Of a stretch of 64,000 nt of DNA, positions 37,391 to 46,734 are shown in pieces. Below the pieces are notes generated by a model, which saw nothing but the letters and a program-made list of their open reading frames with translations, was not told the origin of the DNA and made no database searches. The DNA lies in NCBI GenBank assembly GCA_964586675.1, contig CAZPHQ010000002.1:1-64000 (forward strand), read 5' to 3'. Position 1 is the stretch's first letter. Each line of letters begins with the position of its first letter. The translations under genes and the position numbers were made by a program. The DNA is from JADLGH01 sp964586675 (GTDB lineage Bacteria; Desulfobacterota_D; UBA1144; Nemesobacterales; UBA2774).

Positions 37391-40204
37391 ATGGATATTT
37401 CGCACATTTTTCACGGACCCAACTCGGGTTACGTACTTGACCTCTACGAGCGTTATCTGAGGGATCCGGATTCCGTAGATTCGGCGACAAGAAATATTTT
37501 CGACAAGCTTCGCCCGGAGATTGGCGACGGCCGCCAGGCGGCCGCCCCGGACTTCGACCTGCAGAAGGTCGTCGGAGCAGTCAATCTCGCACAGGCGATT
37601 CGCGCTTTCGGCCACCTGGCCGCGGGAATCGACCCTCTCGGAAGCACCCCCACAGGCGACCCGGCCCTCGACCCCGCGACCCACGGGATCACGGAAGACG
37701 AGCTGAGGAGCCTCCCGGCGAGCATCGTCGGCGGCCCTATAGCCGAGAGGACGTCCAGCGCGCTCGAGGCCATACAGGAGCTTCGCTCGATATACTCCTC
37801 CGGCATAGGATTCGACCACTACCACATAAACTCCCTCGAAGAGAGAAAGTGGTTAAGGGAAGCTGCCGAAACCGGCTCGTTCAGGCCGCCTAAAGACCCG
37901 ATAAACGAAAAGAGGCTCCTCGAAAGCCTGACTCAGGTCGAGGTTCTCGAGCGCTTCCTACATCGCATATTCCCCGGCAAGTTCCGCTTCTCGATAGAGG
38001 GCGTCGACATGCTCGTGCCGATGTTGAACGAGATAGTCGGACTTTCGGCCGAATCCGGCATTCACAACATACTCCTCGGCATGGCGCACAGGGGCAGGCT
38101 CAACGTGATGCACCACGTGCTCGACAAGGGCTACAAGGGAACGCTCATTAAGTTCAAGGACCCGATACTCCAGAGGGACTTCCGCGACTTCATGGGATGG
38201 ACGGGAGACGTAAAGTACCACGAAGGCGCCCGCCACGCCGTAAAGAACGGCAGGGCGATAGACATGCAGATAATACTGTCGCCTAACCCGAGCCACCTCG
38301 AATCCGTAAATCCGGTGGTCGAGGGAATGGCGAGAGCCGCCGGAACGTCGGTCGAGAAGCCCGGGAATCCGGTATTCGATCCGAACGCGTCCCTGCCGAT
38401 TCTCGTTCACGGCGACGCGGCGTTCCCCGGTCAGGGAATCGTAGCGGAAACGCTCAACCTCTGCGGCCTTCAGGGATACCACACGGGCGGCACCATACAC
38501 GTTATAACGAACAACCAGCTCGGATACACGGCCCTTCCCGAGAACAGCAGAAGCACGATATACTCAAGCGACCTCGCAAAGGGCTTCGACATCCCGGTCG
38601 TTCACGTAAACGCGGACGACCCCGAGGCGTGCATCGAGTGCGCCCGGCTCGCATTCGCCTACAAAAAGCGCTTCCACAAGGATTTCGTCATAGACCTCGT
38701 GGGCTATAGGCGCCACGGGCACAACGAGGCCGACGAGCCGGCATTCACCCAGCCCCAGATGTACAAGATAATCGACAATCATCCGACGGTCAGGGATATA
38801 TGGGCGTCGAAGCTGATCGAAAGAAAGACAATTACAGCCGAGGAATCCGAAGAGCTGGTGAACAAATACAACGAAGCGCTTCACAGCGATTTCGAATCCC
38901 TTAGCCCGGACGACATACCCGAAGAGGCGCTAGCCGTGAAGCCTCCGGCAGGCGCGGCGCAGAAGATCAAGACCGCGGTTCCTATAGAAGAGCTGAGAGG
39001 CATAAACTCTGCGCTTCTCCAGCTGCCCGAAGACTTCACGATCAACTCCAAGCTCAAGCGCGGCAGGGAAAGAAGGGAAGCCGCGCTCGATAACATGGAC
39101 GAAAAGACGATAGACTGGTCGGCGGCCGAGGACCTCGCCCTCGCGACGATTCTCGCCGACGGCACCCCGATCCGCTTTACTGGGCAGGACAGCGAGCGCG
39201 GAACGTTCAGCCACAGGCACGCCGTCCTTTACGACTTCGACAAAGGCATTTCCTACACGCCGCTGCAGAATTTCCCGCAGTCGAAGGCGGCATTCGAAAT
39301 ATATAACAGCCCTCTTACAGAAAACGCATGCATAGGCTTTGAATACGGCTACAACATACAGGAGCCTGCAAGGCTCATCATCTGGGAAGCGCAGTACGGC
39401 GACTTTATCAACGGCGCGCAAACGATAATAGATGAATACTTCGTTTCCGCGCGGGCGAAGTGGGGGCAGACCCCGTCGCTCGTCCTCCTTCTGCCGCACG
39501 CCTACGAAGGTCAGGGGCCGGACCATTCCTCCGGACGGCTCGAAAGGTTCCTGAACTCCGCGGCCGAAGCCAACATGCGAATAGCGAACTGCACCACGGC
39601 GGCGCAGTACTTCCATCTCCTGAGAAGACAGGCCGGGGTTCTCACAGTCGATCCCCTTCCGCTCATAGTGCTCACGCCCAAGAGCCTCCTCAGGAACCAG
39701 ATGATATTCTCAACCCCGAGGGACCTCGCCGAAGGCTCGTGGCAGCCCGTTATAGACGACGATATGGACGATACTCAGGCCAGGTCCGTTAAGAGGCTCA
39801 TACTCTGCAGCGGCAAGGTTTACGTCGACCTCATATCCAGCGAAGAAAGAAAGAAGAACTCGAAAGACATAGCTATAGTTCGGGTGGAGCAGCTGTATCC
39901 GATTCCGACGAAAAAGCTCACACAGGTGCTCGAAAGATATCCCAAGCTGAAAGAAGTGGCGTGGCTCCAGGAAGAGCCCGAAAACATGGGCGCCTGGATG
40001 TTCATATACCCGTTTCTGAGGAAGCTCATCAGCGGCCGTATTCAGCTCCACTACATAGGCAGGAGGCGGAACTCGAGCCCGTCCGAAGGGCTGGCTTCCA
40101 TGCACAAGGTGAACCAGGAAGCCCTGATAAAGCAGGCTTTCATTATAGGAAAGCCCCTGCCCAATATCGACGAGCTTGGCATCACCTGGGTAAGAAACGT
40201 ATAA
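37391..40204 (+). CDS. sucA: 2-oxoglutarate dehydrogenase E1 component
   Basis: A 937-residue thiamine-diphosphate-dependent E1, the usual length. It decarboxylates 2-oxoglutarate and hands a succinyl group to the lipoyl arm of SucB in the TCA cycle. The N-terminus (MDISHIFHGPNSGYVLDLYE) contains the typical short peripheral E2-binding segment. TPP and active-site elements include LGMAHRGRLNVMHHVL (about residues 234-249), GDAAFPGQGIVAET and YRRHGHNEADEPAFTQP. The C-terminal transketolase-like half is complete. sucB follows after 18 bases. No lpd (E3) gene is present in the window. Confidence 0.98.
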   Translation: MDISHIFHGPNSGYVLDLYERYLRDPDSVDSATRNIFDKLRPEIGDGRQAAAPDFDLQKVVGAVNLAQAIRAFGHLAAGIDPLGSTPTGDPALDPATHGITEDELRSLPASIVGGPIAERTSSALEAIQELRSIYSSGIGFDHYHINSLEERKWLREAAETGSFRPPKDPINEKRLLESLTQVEVLERFLHRIFPGKFRFSIEGVDMLVPMLNEIVGLSAESGIHNILLGMAHRGRLNVMHHVLDKGYKGTLIKFKDPILQRDFRDFMGWTGDVKYHEGARHAVKNGRAIDMQIILSPNPSHLESVNPVVEGMARAAGTSVEKPGNPVFDPNASLPILVHGDAAFPGQGIVAETLNLCGLQGYHTGGTIHVITNNQLGYTALPENSRSTIYSSDLAKGFDIPVVHVNADDPEACIECARLAFAYKKRFHKDFVIDLVGYRRHGHNEADEPAFTQPQMYKIIDNHPTVRDIWASKLIERKTITAEESEELVNKYNEALHSDFESLSPDDIPEEALAVKPPAGAAQKIKTAVPIEELRGINSALLQLPEDFTINSKLKRGRERREAALDNMDEKTIDWSAAEDLALATILADGTPIRFTGQDSERGTFSHRHAVLYDFDKGISYTPLQNFPQSKAAFEIYNSPLTENACIGFEYGYNIQEPARLIIWEAQYGDFINGAQTIIDEYFVSARAKWGQTPSLVLLLPHAYEGQGPDHSSGRLERFLNSAAEANMRIANCTTAAQYFHLLRRQAGVLTVDPLPLIVLTPKSLLRNQMIFSTPRDLAEGSWQPVIDDDMDDTQARSVKRLILCSGKVYVDLISSEERKKNSKDIAIVRVEQLYPIPTKKLTQVLERYPKLKEVAWLQEEPENMGAWMFIYPFLRKLISGRIQLHYIGRRRNSSPSEGLASMHKVNQEALIKQAFIIGKPLPNIDELGITWVRNV

Positions 40205-40222
40205 AAAAATGGAGAAAAAGAC

Positions 40223-41485
<1,263 letters not shown>

Positions 41486-41516
41486 GAAAGATTTAAAAAT
41501 CAACAGAAAAGATCGA

Positions 41517-41555
41517 CGCCCGGCCTGTGTCATGCAGCGCCGGGCGTTTTCTTTT
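41517..41555 (+). terminator. intrinsic terminator after sucAB
   Basis: An 8-bp stem CGCCCGGC/GCCGGGCG (41517-41524 with 41539-41546) is followed by TTTTCTTTT. It lies 32 bases after the sucB stop. An AAAAG run on the other side means it could also act, less strongly, on the converging recG transcript. Confidence 0.8.
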
Positions 41556-41594
41556 GCCCAAGTGAAAACGGTGACTTGCACGGGGAGCCCGGCC

Positions 41595-44111
41595 TTATGA
41601 AATTCCCGGGAGCTCGAATACGCTCCCGTACCTTCTGGTAACCTCTTCGAGAAGCCCTGGATATTTGGAAAGCCGCGGGTCTTCCGACACGAGCTGAAAC
41701 GCGTCCTCCCTCGCCTCTTCGAGTATCCGCCAGTCCCGGATTATATCGGCGAACCTGAACTCCGGCAGTCCCGACTGCTTCGTCCCGAGGAAGTCTCCCG
41801 GGCCCCTTATCGTGAGGTCGGCCTCGGCGATCCTGAATCCGTCCGAAGTCTCCTCCATTATGGAGAGCCGCCTGTCTGCGTCCTCGGAGCGCTTGAAGCC
41901 CGAGATCAATATGCAAAAAGAATCATGCCCTCCCCGTCCTATTCTGCCCCGCAGTTGATGGAGCTGCGTGAGGCCGAATCTCTCGGCGTTCTCTATAACC
42001 ATCACCGTCGAGTTAGGAACGTCCACGCCGACTTCTATAACGGTAGTCGAGACGAGTATGTCCACCTGCCGGGCGATAAACCTCCTCATGACGGCGTCCT
42101 TCTCTTCGGGCTTCATCCTCCCGTGAAGTAGCCCGACCTTAAACTCGGGAAAGATTTCGTTCCCGAGCTCTTCGGCCATTTTGGTGGCATATTTAATGTC
42201 CTTGAAATCGGGATTTTCGGACTCCTCAATCATCGGATAGACGACGTAGGCCTGCCTCCCCTTCTCCACCTCTTTACGGACTATCTCGTACGCCTTCTCG
42301 CGGGAGCCCTTCTGGTCGTAGAACACGCGCGTCTTGACGGCCTTTCTGCCGGGCGGCATCTCGTCGAGGACGGACACGTCGAGGTCGCCGTAGACGGTGA
42401 GCGCGAGGGTCCTCGGTATGGGAGTGGCCGTCATTACGAGGACGTCCGGATTCACGCCCTTCCCCATAAGGCTCGCCCTCTGGAGTACCCCGAACCTGTG
42501 CTGCTCGTCTATAACGACGAGGCCGAGGTTTTTGAAATCCACTTTTTCCTGGAGGAGCGCGTGCGTCCCGACGGCGATTTGCGCCTCGCCCGACGCGAGC
42601 GCCTTGTAGTAGGTATTTTTTTCACGCTTTCCCATCCCGCTCTTTAAGAACACGACCCTGACGCCCATGCCTCTCATGTAATTGATGACGGAGGACAGGT
42701 GCTGCTCGGCGAGTATCTCAGTCGGGGCCATGAGAACGGCCTGGTATCCGCTCTCGACGGCGGAGAGCATCGACATTATCGCGACTATCGTTTTCCCGCT
42801 CCCGACATCCCCTTGAAGAAGCCTGTTCATAGGGCGGGGAGACATCATATCCCCTTCTATCTCGGAGAGGACGCGCTTCTGGGCCGGAGTGAGCTCGAAT
42901 TTAAGGCTCGACCGGAGCTTGCCGGTAAGCGCGCCCGTAGGACGAAAGGCTATCCCGTCGGAGAGCGCGACGTCCCTCTTCTTTAACGCAAGCCCGATCT
43001 CCATCAAAAAGAATTCCGAGTAGGCGATAGTCCTGTGCGGCGGAGAGCCGTATATCTCCTCGCTCTTCGAAAAATCGATGACCCTGTCTCCGCTTTCCGG
43101 AAAGTGAACCCTCGAGAGCGCGGCGCCGTAGTTTTCGATCCCGCGCGGTGAGCCTACGTCGGCCGGCAGCGAGAACGAAACGCCGCGCGCATGCCTGTCG
43201 ACGATCGACTTCATTATGCTTCGCATCCGCCGCTGCCTTATCCCTTCAGTCAGCGGATACACTGGCACGATGCGGCCGAAGTGAATGTTGTCGCCGCCGA
43301 TCTCCTCCCCTTCTTCCACGACCTCTATATCCTCCGGCCGGGGATGGATGATTTGCGGCTCGCCCCTGTAGCCGACTGCTATATCACCCGTCAGTATCAC
43401 GCGCGCGCCTTTTTTGTAGGCGTTCCTCAAATACTTTTCGTTGAACTGAAACCACACCAGCGTGAGTGTCCCGCTCCCGTCGGAAATTACGGCCTGATAT
43501 ATAGAGCGGCTCCGGGTCCTCACCCTTCCCGCAGCAAGTATCTCCCCCATCACGGTCTCGCGCTTTCGGGGCTCCGCCTGGGAAATCTTTTTCACGACCC
43601 TCCTGTCTTCGTATCTCCTGGGGAAATAATAGAGGGCGTCGCCGACAGTTTTAATGCCGCGCTTTTCGAGGAGCGCGGCCACCCTCGGCCCGACTCCTTT
43701 TACGTACTGGACTGGTATCGTGAACGGGTCGCCGCTCCCGGCTTCGGGCATGCCCGAGGAATCATCCCGAGGCTTGTCCTGGTCCTCGGGCTCGCGCGGC
43801 TTTTCGCCTCGCATCGAAGCCCGCCCTGTCGTCTGCATCTCGCTAAGTCTCTCGAGGTCGCCAAGCGCGCTAGCCACGGCCTTCTTTTTCCCTTCGGTTC
43901 CGAGGCCGTCGTAACCGATAAATTTTTCCCTGAGAGAGCTTATTATCCCGGCCTCGGCGTCCGTCAGATCGAGCGAGAGCGCCTTCAAAGCAAGATCGCC
44001 GACGAGAACATCAAGCTCCTTTATCGTATTCAGATTCGAGAAGCCATTCCTGGCTGCGAATTTGAGCGGTTTTTCGAGGGTCTTCAGTATATCGGAAAGA
44101 TTATGAGACAT
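41595..44111 (-). CDS. recG: ATP-dependent DNA helicase RecG
   Basis: An 838-residue RecG, longer than the roughly 690 residues of E. coli RecG because of an N-terminal extension of about 130 residues ahead of VQYVKGVGPRVAALLEKRG. The wedge/OB domain (about residues 190-280) is followed by the helicase core: Walker A LLQGDVGSGKTIVA (about residues 433-446), DEQHRFG (motif II), and MTATPIPRTLAL (motif III). The C-terminal QLRGRIGRGGHDSFC segment is motif VI. RecG remodels stalled forks and branched DNA. It converges with sucAB and is divergent from the sigma factor gene. Confidence 0.96.
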   Translation of the reverse strand: MSHNLSDILKTLEKPLKFAARNGFSNLNTIKELDVLVGDLALKALSLDLTDAEAGIISSLREKFIGYDGLGTEGKKKAVASALGDLERLSEMQTTGRASMRGEKPREPEDQDKPRDDSSGMPEAGSGDPFTIPVQYVKGVGPRVAALLEKRGIKTVGDALYYFPRRYEDRRVVKKISQAEPRKRETVMGEILAAGRVRTRSRSIYQAVISDGSGTLTLVWFQFNEKYLRNAYKKGARVILTGDIAVGYRGEPQIIHPRPEDIEVVEEGEEIGGDNIHFGRIVPVYPLTEGIRQRRMRSIMKSIVDRHARGVSFSLPADVGSPRGIENYGAALSRVHFPESGDRVIDFSKSEEIYGSPPHRTIAYSEFFLMEIGLALKKRDVALSDGIAFRPTGALTGKLRSSLKFELTPAQKRVLSEIEGDMMSPRPMNRLLQGDVGSGKTIVAIMSMLSAVESGYQAVLMAPTEILAEQHLSSVINYMRGMGVRVVFLKSGMGKREKNTYYKALASGEAQIAVGTHALLQEKVDFKNLGLVVIDEQHRFGVLQRASLMGKGVNPDVLVMTATPIPRTLALTVYGDLDVSVLDEMPPGRKAVKTRVFYDQKGSREKAYEIVRKEVEKGRQAYVVYPMIEESENPDFKDIKYATKMAEELGNEIFPEFKVGLLHGRMKPEEKDAVMRRFIARQVDILVSTTVIEVGVDVPNSTVMVIENAERFGLTQLHQLRGRIGRGGHDSFCILISGFKRSEDADRRLSIMEETSDGFRIAEADLTIRGPGDFLGTKQSGLPEFRFADIIRDWRILEEAREDAFQLVSEDPRLSKYPGLLEEVTRRYGSVFELPGIS

Positions 44112-44232
44112 TAATAAGATTTTACTGAGGGTTATGCGTCCAATGCAAGCCTGGGTCTCAAGTTTAATTCTCGTTCTCAGGGCAAATCGTTAAACGGTTT
44201 ATAAATCCTCGTTGATATTAATCATTGTTTGC

Positions 44233-44261
44233 TTTCACATGGCGTTAATATCTGCTACAAT
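44233..44261 (+). promoter_or_regulatory. candidate promoter of the sigma factor gene
   Basis: TTTCAC (44233-44238) is spaced 17 bases from an extended -10 TGCTACAAT (TACAAT at 44256-44261). Transcription would start near 44268, right in front of the paired TGTACA palindromes, leaving a leader of about 250 bases. Confidence 0.4.
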
Positions 44262-44379
44262 GTATTAAAATTGTACACCTTGTACAGTGTGATTTTGCAC
44301 ACATTCATGCATAATGCCAAGGTCTTTGACAACCGCTCTTTTGTAACCTCCAGTCATCATAAACAATTGTGAAACTGAA

Positions 44380-44407
44380 CTATATGGCACACATATTGCC
44401 CATATAG
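44380..44407. promoter_or_regulatory. inverted repeat, possible operator or leader hairpin
   Basis: CTATATGG (44380-44387) and CCATATAG (44400-44407) form a perfect 8-bp inverted repeat around a 12-base spacer. Inner bases GGCA and TGCC extend the dyad with one bulged C. It is 108 bases before the sigma gene start. Confidence 0.45.
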
Positions 44408-44515
44408 AACCCATCGGAACTAAGGCAAGAATCTCGGGCCTGCTACCGACAGCAAAGGCTCATGCTTCCGCCGACCTGCATCCAGAACAAAAAAATACAG
44501 AGAGGACCGGGACCC

Positions 44516-45622
44516 ATGAAATACAGCGAGATCGAAGCAACGGGAGTCGAGACAGAGAACTTCAGCGACACATACCAAGAGGCCCCCGAAACGGGAGACC
44601 TTCAGACAGAGCTTATGTTCGAGGACGAAAATCCCATGGAGGATTTTGTATCCGAAGAACGGATCGGCCGGAAAGACAGAGCGGATTTACCCGACGAACA
44701 GTTCAGGATTCTGAACGATTATTTCAGCGACATAGCCAAGGAGCCGCTCCTTACGCTGAGGCAGGAAATTGAGATACCTGCAAAGATGAAAAAATGCGAG
44801 CACAGGGCGCAGCAGATACGGAGCTACCTCGACAGCTCGCCGTCGAGCCCGCACAGGGAAAGGCTTAACGCCTCGTTGAGAGCTTATTCCTTAAAAGCCG
44901 GCGATCTCAAAAAAAGATTCGCCAGCGCGAACCTCAGGCTCGTAATAAGCATAGCGAAGCGCTACGTTAACCACGGGCTTCCCTTTCTCGATCTCATACA
45001 GGAAGGGAACATCGGCCTCATGAAGGCGATCGAGAGATACGACCACACAAAGGGCTACAGGTTTTCGACTTATGCCTCGTGGTGGATCTACCAATCTATA
45101 ACGAGAGCGATACTGGTGCACCGCGGCGCAGTGCGTGTGCCGGTCTACCTCCTCGAAGTAACGAGCAGGGTGTACAGGACAAAGTCGCTCCTGTTGAAGG
45201 AATCCGGCCGCGTGCCGTCGGCGGAAGATATCGCCGAGCGCTCGGGCGTACAGCTCAAGTACGTAAAGAGGATACTCAAGATAACGAACGAATCGGTCAG
45301 CATGGATTCGCCGATAGACGGCGAAAAGAGAACCCTCTACGATTTCCTCGTGGACGAGGAATCCGTTTCGCCGGATTATACTGTAATCGACTACGAGCTC
45401 AAGAACTGTGTCAGGAACTCGCTCTCGCTTCTTTCGGCGAAGGAAGAGGAAGTCCTCAGAATGCGCTTCGGCATAGACAGGAGCGAGACAGTCACCCTCG
45501 ACGACATCGGGCGCAAGTTCAAACTCACGAGAGAGCGCATCAGGCAGATAGAGAAAAAGGCCCTCAGGAAACTGGCCGTATCCAGGATGAGGGATGCCCT
45601 CAAGAATTTCAGGACATCGTGA
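44516..45622 (+). CDS. sigma-70 family RNA polymerase sigma factor (group 2-like)
   Basis: A 368-residue sigma factor counted from ATG 44516, which follows AGAGGA; an ATG at 44462 in the same frame is possible. An acidic N-terminal part of about 60 residues precedes region 1.2 (NDYFSDIAKEPLLTLRQE). Region 2 reads LRLVISIAKRYVNHGLPFLD and GYRFSTYASWWIYQSITRAI, region 4 VTLDDIGRKFKLTRERIRQIE. Compared with primary sigmas, WWIRQ is changed to WWIYQ and the following stretch to HRGAVRVPVYLLEV, and there is no large region 1.1. It is therefore probably an alternative housekeeping-like sigma (RpoS/RpoH-type relative) rather than RpoD. Its regulon is unknown. Confidence 0.88.
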   Translation: MKYSEIEATGVETENFSDTYQEAPETGDLQTELMFEDENPMEDFVSEERIGRKDRADLPDEQFRILNDYFSDIAKEPLLTLRQEIEIPAKMKKCEHRAQQIRSYLDSSPSSPHRERLNASLRAYSLKAGDLKKRFASANLRLVISIAKRYVNHGLPFLDLIQEGNIGLMKAIERYDHTKGYRFSTYASWWIYQSITRAILVHRGAVRVPVYLLEVTSRVYRTKSLLLKESGRVPSAEDIAERSGVQLKYVKRILKITNESVSMDSPIDGEKRTLYDFLVDEESVSPDYTVIDYELKNCVRNSLSLLSAKEEEVLRMRFGIDRSETVTLDDIGRKFKLTRERIRQIEKKALRKLAVSRMRDALKNFRTS

Positions 45623-45633
45623 GGCGAAACTAT

Positions 45634-45679
45634 GTGTGAATACACACTCGGGCCATGTGCCAACTGTGCGAATACACAC
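45634..45679. repeat. two tandem GTGTG-AATA-CACAC palindromes
   Basis: TGTGTGAATACACAC (45633-45647) and TGTGCGAATACACAC (45665-45679) differ at one base and start 32 bases apart, close to three helical turns. Each is itself an inverted repeat with a four-base centre. A related dyad GTGTG-N6-CACAC occurs upstream of the sigma gene at 44287-44302. The pair lies between the sigma gene and the secreted-protein promoter. Confidence 0.6.
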
Positions 45680-45692
45680 AACAAAACCGGTC

Positions 45693-45734
45693 GAGAATCG
45701 GGTATGCATGTTCGATTCTCAAGCGCAATGCGCT
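45693..45734. repeat. two adjacent hairpins downstream of the sigma gene
   Basis: GAGAATCG (45693-45700) pairs with CGATTCTC (45713-45720). Immediately after it AGCGC (45722-45726) pairs with GCGCT (45730-45734). There is no T-tract, so these look more like mRNA-end structures or protein sites than a simple intrinsic terminator. Confidence 0.45.
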
Positions 45735-45748
45735 GAAAACATTAGACA

Positions 45749-45777
45749 TTGCAAAAAAATTAACAACATGGTATAGA
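45749..45777 (+). promoter_or_regulatory. candidate promoter of the secreted repeat protein
   Basis: TTGCAA (45749-45754) is followed after 17 bases by TATAGA (45772-45777). The start would be near 45784, giving a leader of about 65 bases that ends in a strong AGGAGGG Shine-Dalgarno. The tandem palindromes lie 70-115 bases upstream of the -35. Confidence 0.5.
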
Positions 45778-45848
45778 TATTGCAGTATAGTTACACAAGC
45801 CTATCGGCATCGCCGAAGGCTAAACAACACTCAGGAGGGCTTGAAGAC

Positions 45849-46169
45849 ATGAGAGTAACTTCTCTTTTATTTGCGCTTTTATTGGTTATGGGCATTTCCT
45901 TTGGTGGAAGCGCCCTCGTAGGAAGCATCCCGGCTATGGCACAGGACGATCCGCAGGGCGAGATCCCGGGCGGTGAGATAGCAGACGAGGCTACGGACGC
46001 CGCCGGTGCCGCTACGGACGCCGCTGACGAGGCTACCCAGGGCGAAATTCCTGGTGGCGAAATGGTTGACGAAGCTACGGACGGTTCCGGCGCTGCTACA
46101 GACGCTGCCGACGAAGCAACCGAAGGTCAGCTTCCCGGCGACGAAAAGACGGATGAAGCCGGTCATTAA
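45849..46169 (+). CDS. small secreted acidic repeat protein
   Basis: A 106-residue protein with a clear Sec signal peptide: MRVTSLLFALLLVMG followed by small residues and a probable cleavage after AMA (about residue 30). The mature part is low-complexity and acidic. It contains two near-identical 28-residue repeats of the form GEIPGGE-x2-DEATD-x3-AATDAADEAT, and a third partial copy starting EGQLPGDEKTDEAG. No membrane anchor, Cys or known domain is seen. A good Shine-Dalgarno (AGGAGGG) and a strong terminator suggest a well-expressed single-gene unit. It is probably exported to the periplasm or cell surface; function unknown. Confidence 0.8.
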   Translation: MRVTSLLFALLLVMGISFGGSALVGSIPAMAQDDPQGEIPGGEIADEATDAAGAATDAADEATQGEIPGGEMVDEATDGSGAATDAADEATEGQLPGDEKTDEAGH

Positions 46170-46190
46170 GGCATAAACCGCACTAAAATA

Positions 46191-46218
46191 AAAAGGGAGC
46201 GCAAGCTCCCTTTTTTTT
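46191..46218 (+). terminator. intrinsic terminator of the secreted repeat protein
   Basis: GGGAGC (46195-46200) pairs with GCTCCC (46205-46210) around a GCAA tetraloop. The stem is extended by AAAA/TTTT, and the T-tract is eight bases long. It lies 22 bases after the stop codon. Confidence 0.88.
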
Positions 46219-46474
46219 GCCCTTTTAGTTCATGACACTATTTGCTGGATTACCCGGATAGCAAACCACCCGATTCAATCCTCGATATTGATTTCGGCGC
46301 GTGAAAAATTTCCAATTAAATTGGGAATTCAAAAGCGATGATATTTTAGAAACCCGGGAAGGGAAACGGCCGGGCGAAAAATGCTATCAGCATAATATCA
46401 GCAAACTGGAATTTTGGGCGCATCACGCCGCGCCACATTCTCTTTCTAACCCGCCAGATTTACTACGGGAAGGT
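46219..46474. other. non-coding stretch left of the integrated element
   Basis: About 255 bases between the terminator and the left end of the tRNA-Pro element. No convincing ORF is seen. There is one imperfect inverted repeat (AATTTCCAATT with AATTGGGAATT, near 46309-46331). I see nothing else of note. Confidence 0.5.
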
Positions 46475-46503
46475 CTGGTCGGGGTGGCCGGACTTGAACC
46501 GGC
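46475..46503 (-). repeat. distal attachment site (partial tRNA-Pro 3' end)
   Basis: These 29 bases are identical to 48178-48206 and correspond to the CCA end, acceptor strand and most of the T-arm of tRNA-Pro. The match stops abruptly on the inner side, so no tRNA can form here. It marks the end of the inserted element farthest from the gene. Confidence 0.82.
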
Positions 46504-46734
46504 AGTCTCCACACCGACGCCGCCGGTTCACGGGGCAGCGAGCGAGGTGCTCAACATGAGGGTGCACCAGCTCGGTGAACGTCTCAATCGACATCGACGG
46601 CCCTGTGGCCCGCTCTATCTCATTGAGGAACTGGCTACGTTCAGAAGGCTATAAGCAGGAATTTTCGGTGGCGGAGGTGAGGCGGGTCCCCAGGCCCCGT
46701 GCGAGAAGCTACGCCGCGAAGGACGCTAACTCGC
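46504..46734 (-). other. unidentified remnant inside the element
   Basis: About 230 GC-rich bases between the left att copy and the nitroreductase gene. On the minus strand a short open stretch encodes a protein-like peptide (ERSQFLNEIERATG, then MSIETFTELVHPHVEHL) with no start or natural end; it runs into the att copy. It looks like the interior of a lost gene, which I cannot identify. Confidence 0.4.

Larger units (their letters stand above)
44112..44515 (+). promoter_or_regulatory. long AT-rich leader upstream of the sigma factor gene
   Basis: This 404-base gap between recG and the sigma gene has no likely coding sequence. It contains a candidate promoter (44233-44261), two TGTACA palindromes three bases apart (44272-44277 and 44281-44286), an inverted repeat GTGTG/CACAC (44287-44302) and a longer inverted repeat CTATATGG/CCATATAG (44380-44407). 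This is far more dyad structure than other gaps in the window show, and suggests regulated expression. Confidence 0.5.

Noticed and set aside
44326..44360. A TTGACA at 44326 as -35 of the sigma gene
   Set aside because: No acceptable -10 lies 16-18 bases downstream; the upstream extended -10 promoter is better.
46475..46560. A second tRNA gene at the left end of the element
   Set aside because: Only the acceptor 3' strand and T-arm are present; there is no D-arm, anticodon arm or 5' acceptor strand, so it cannot fold as a tRNA.
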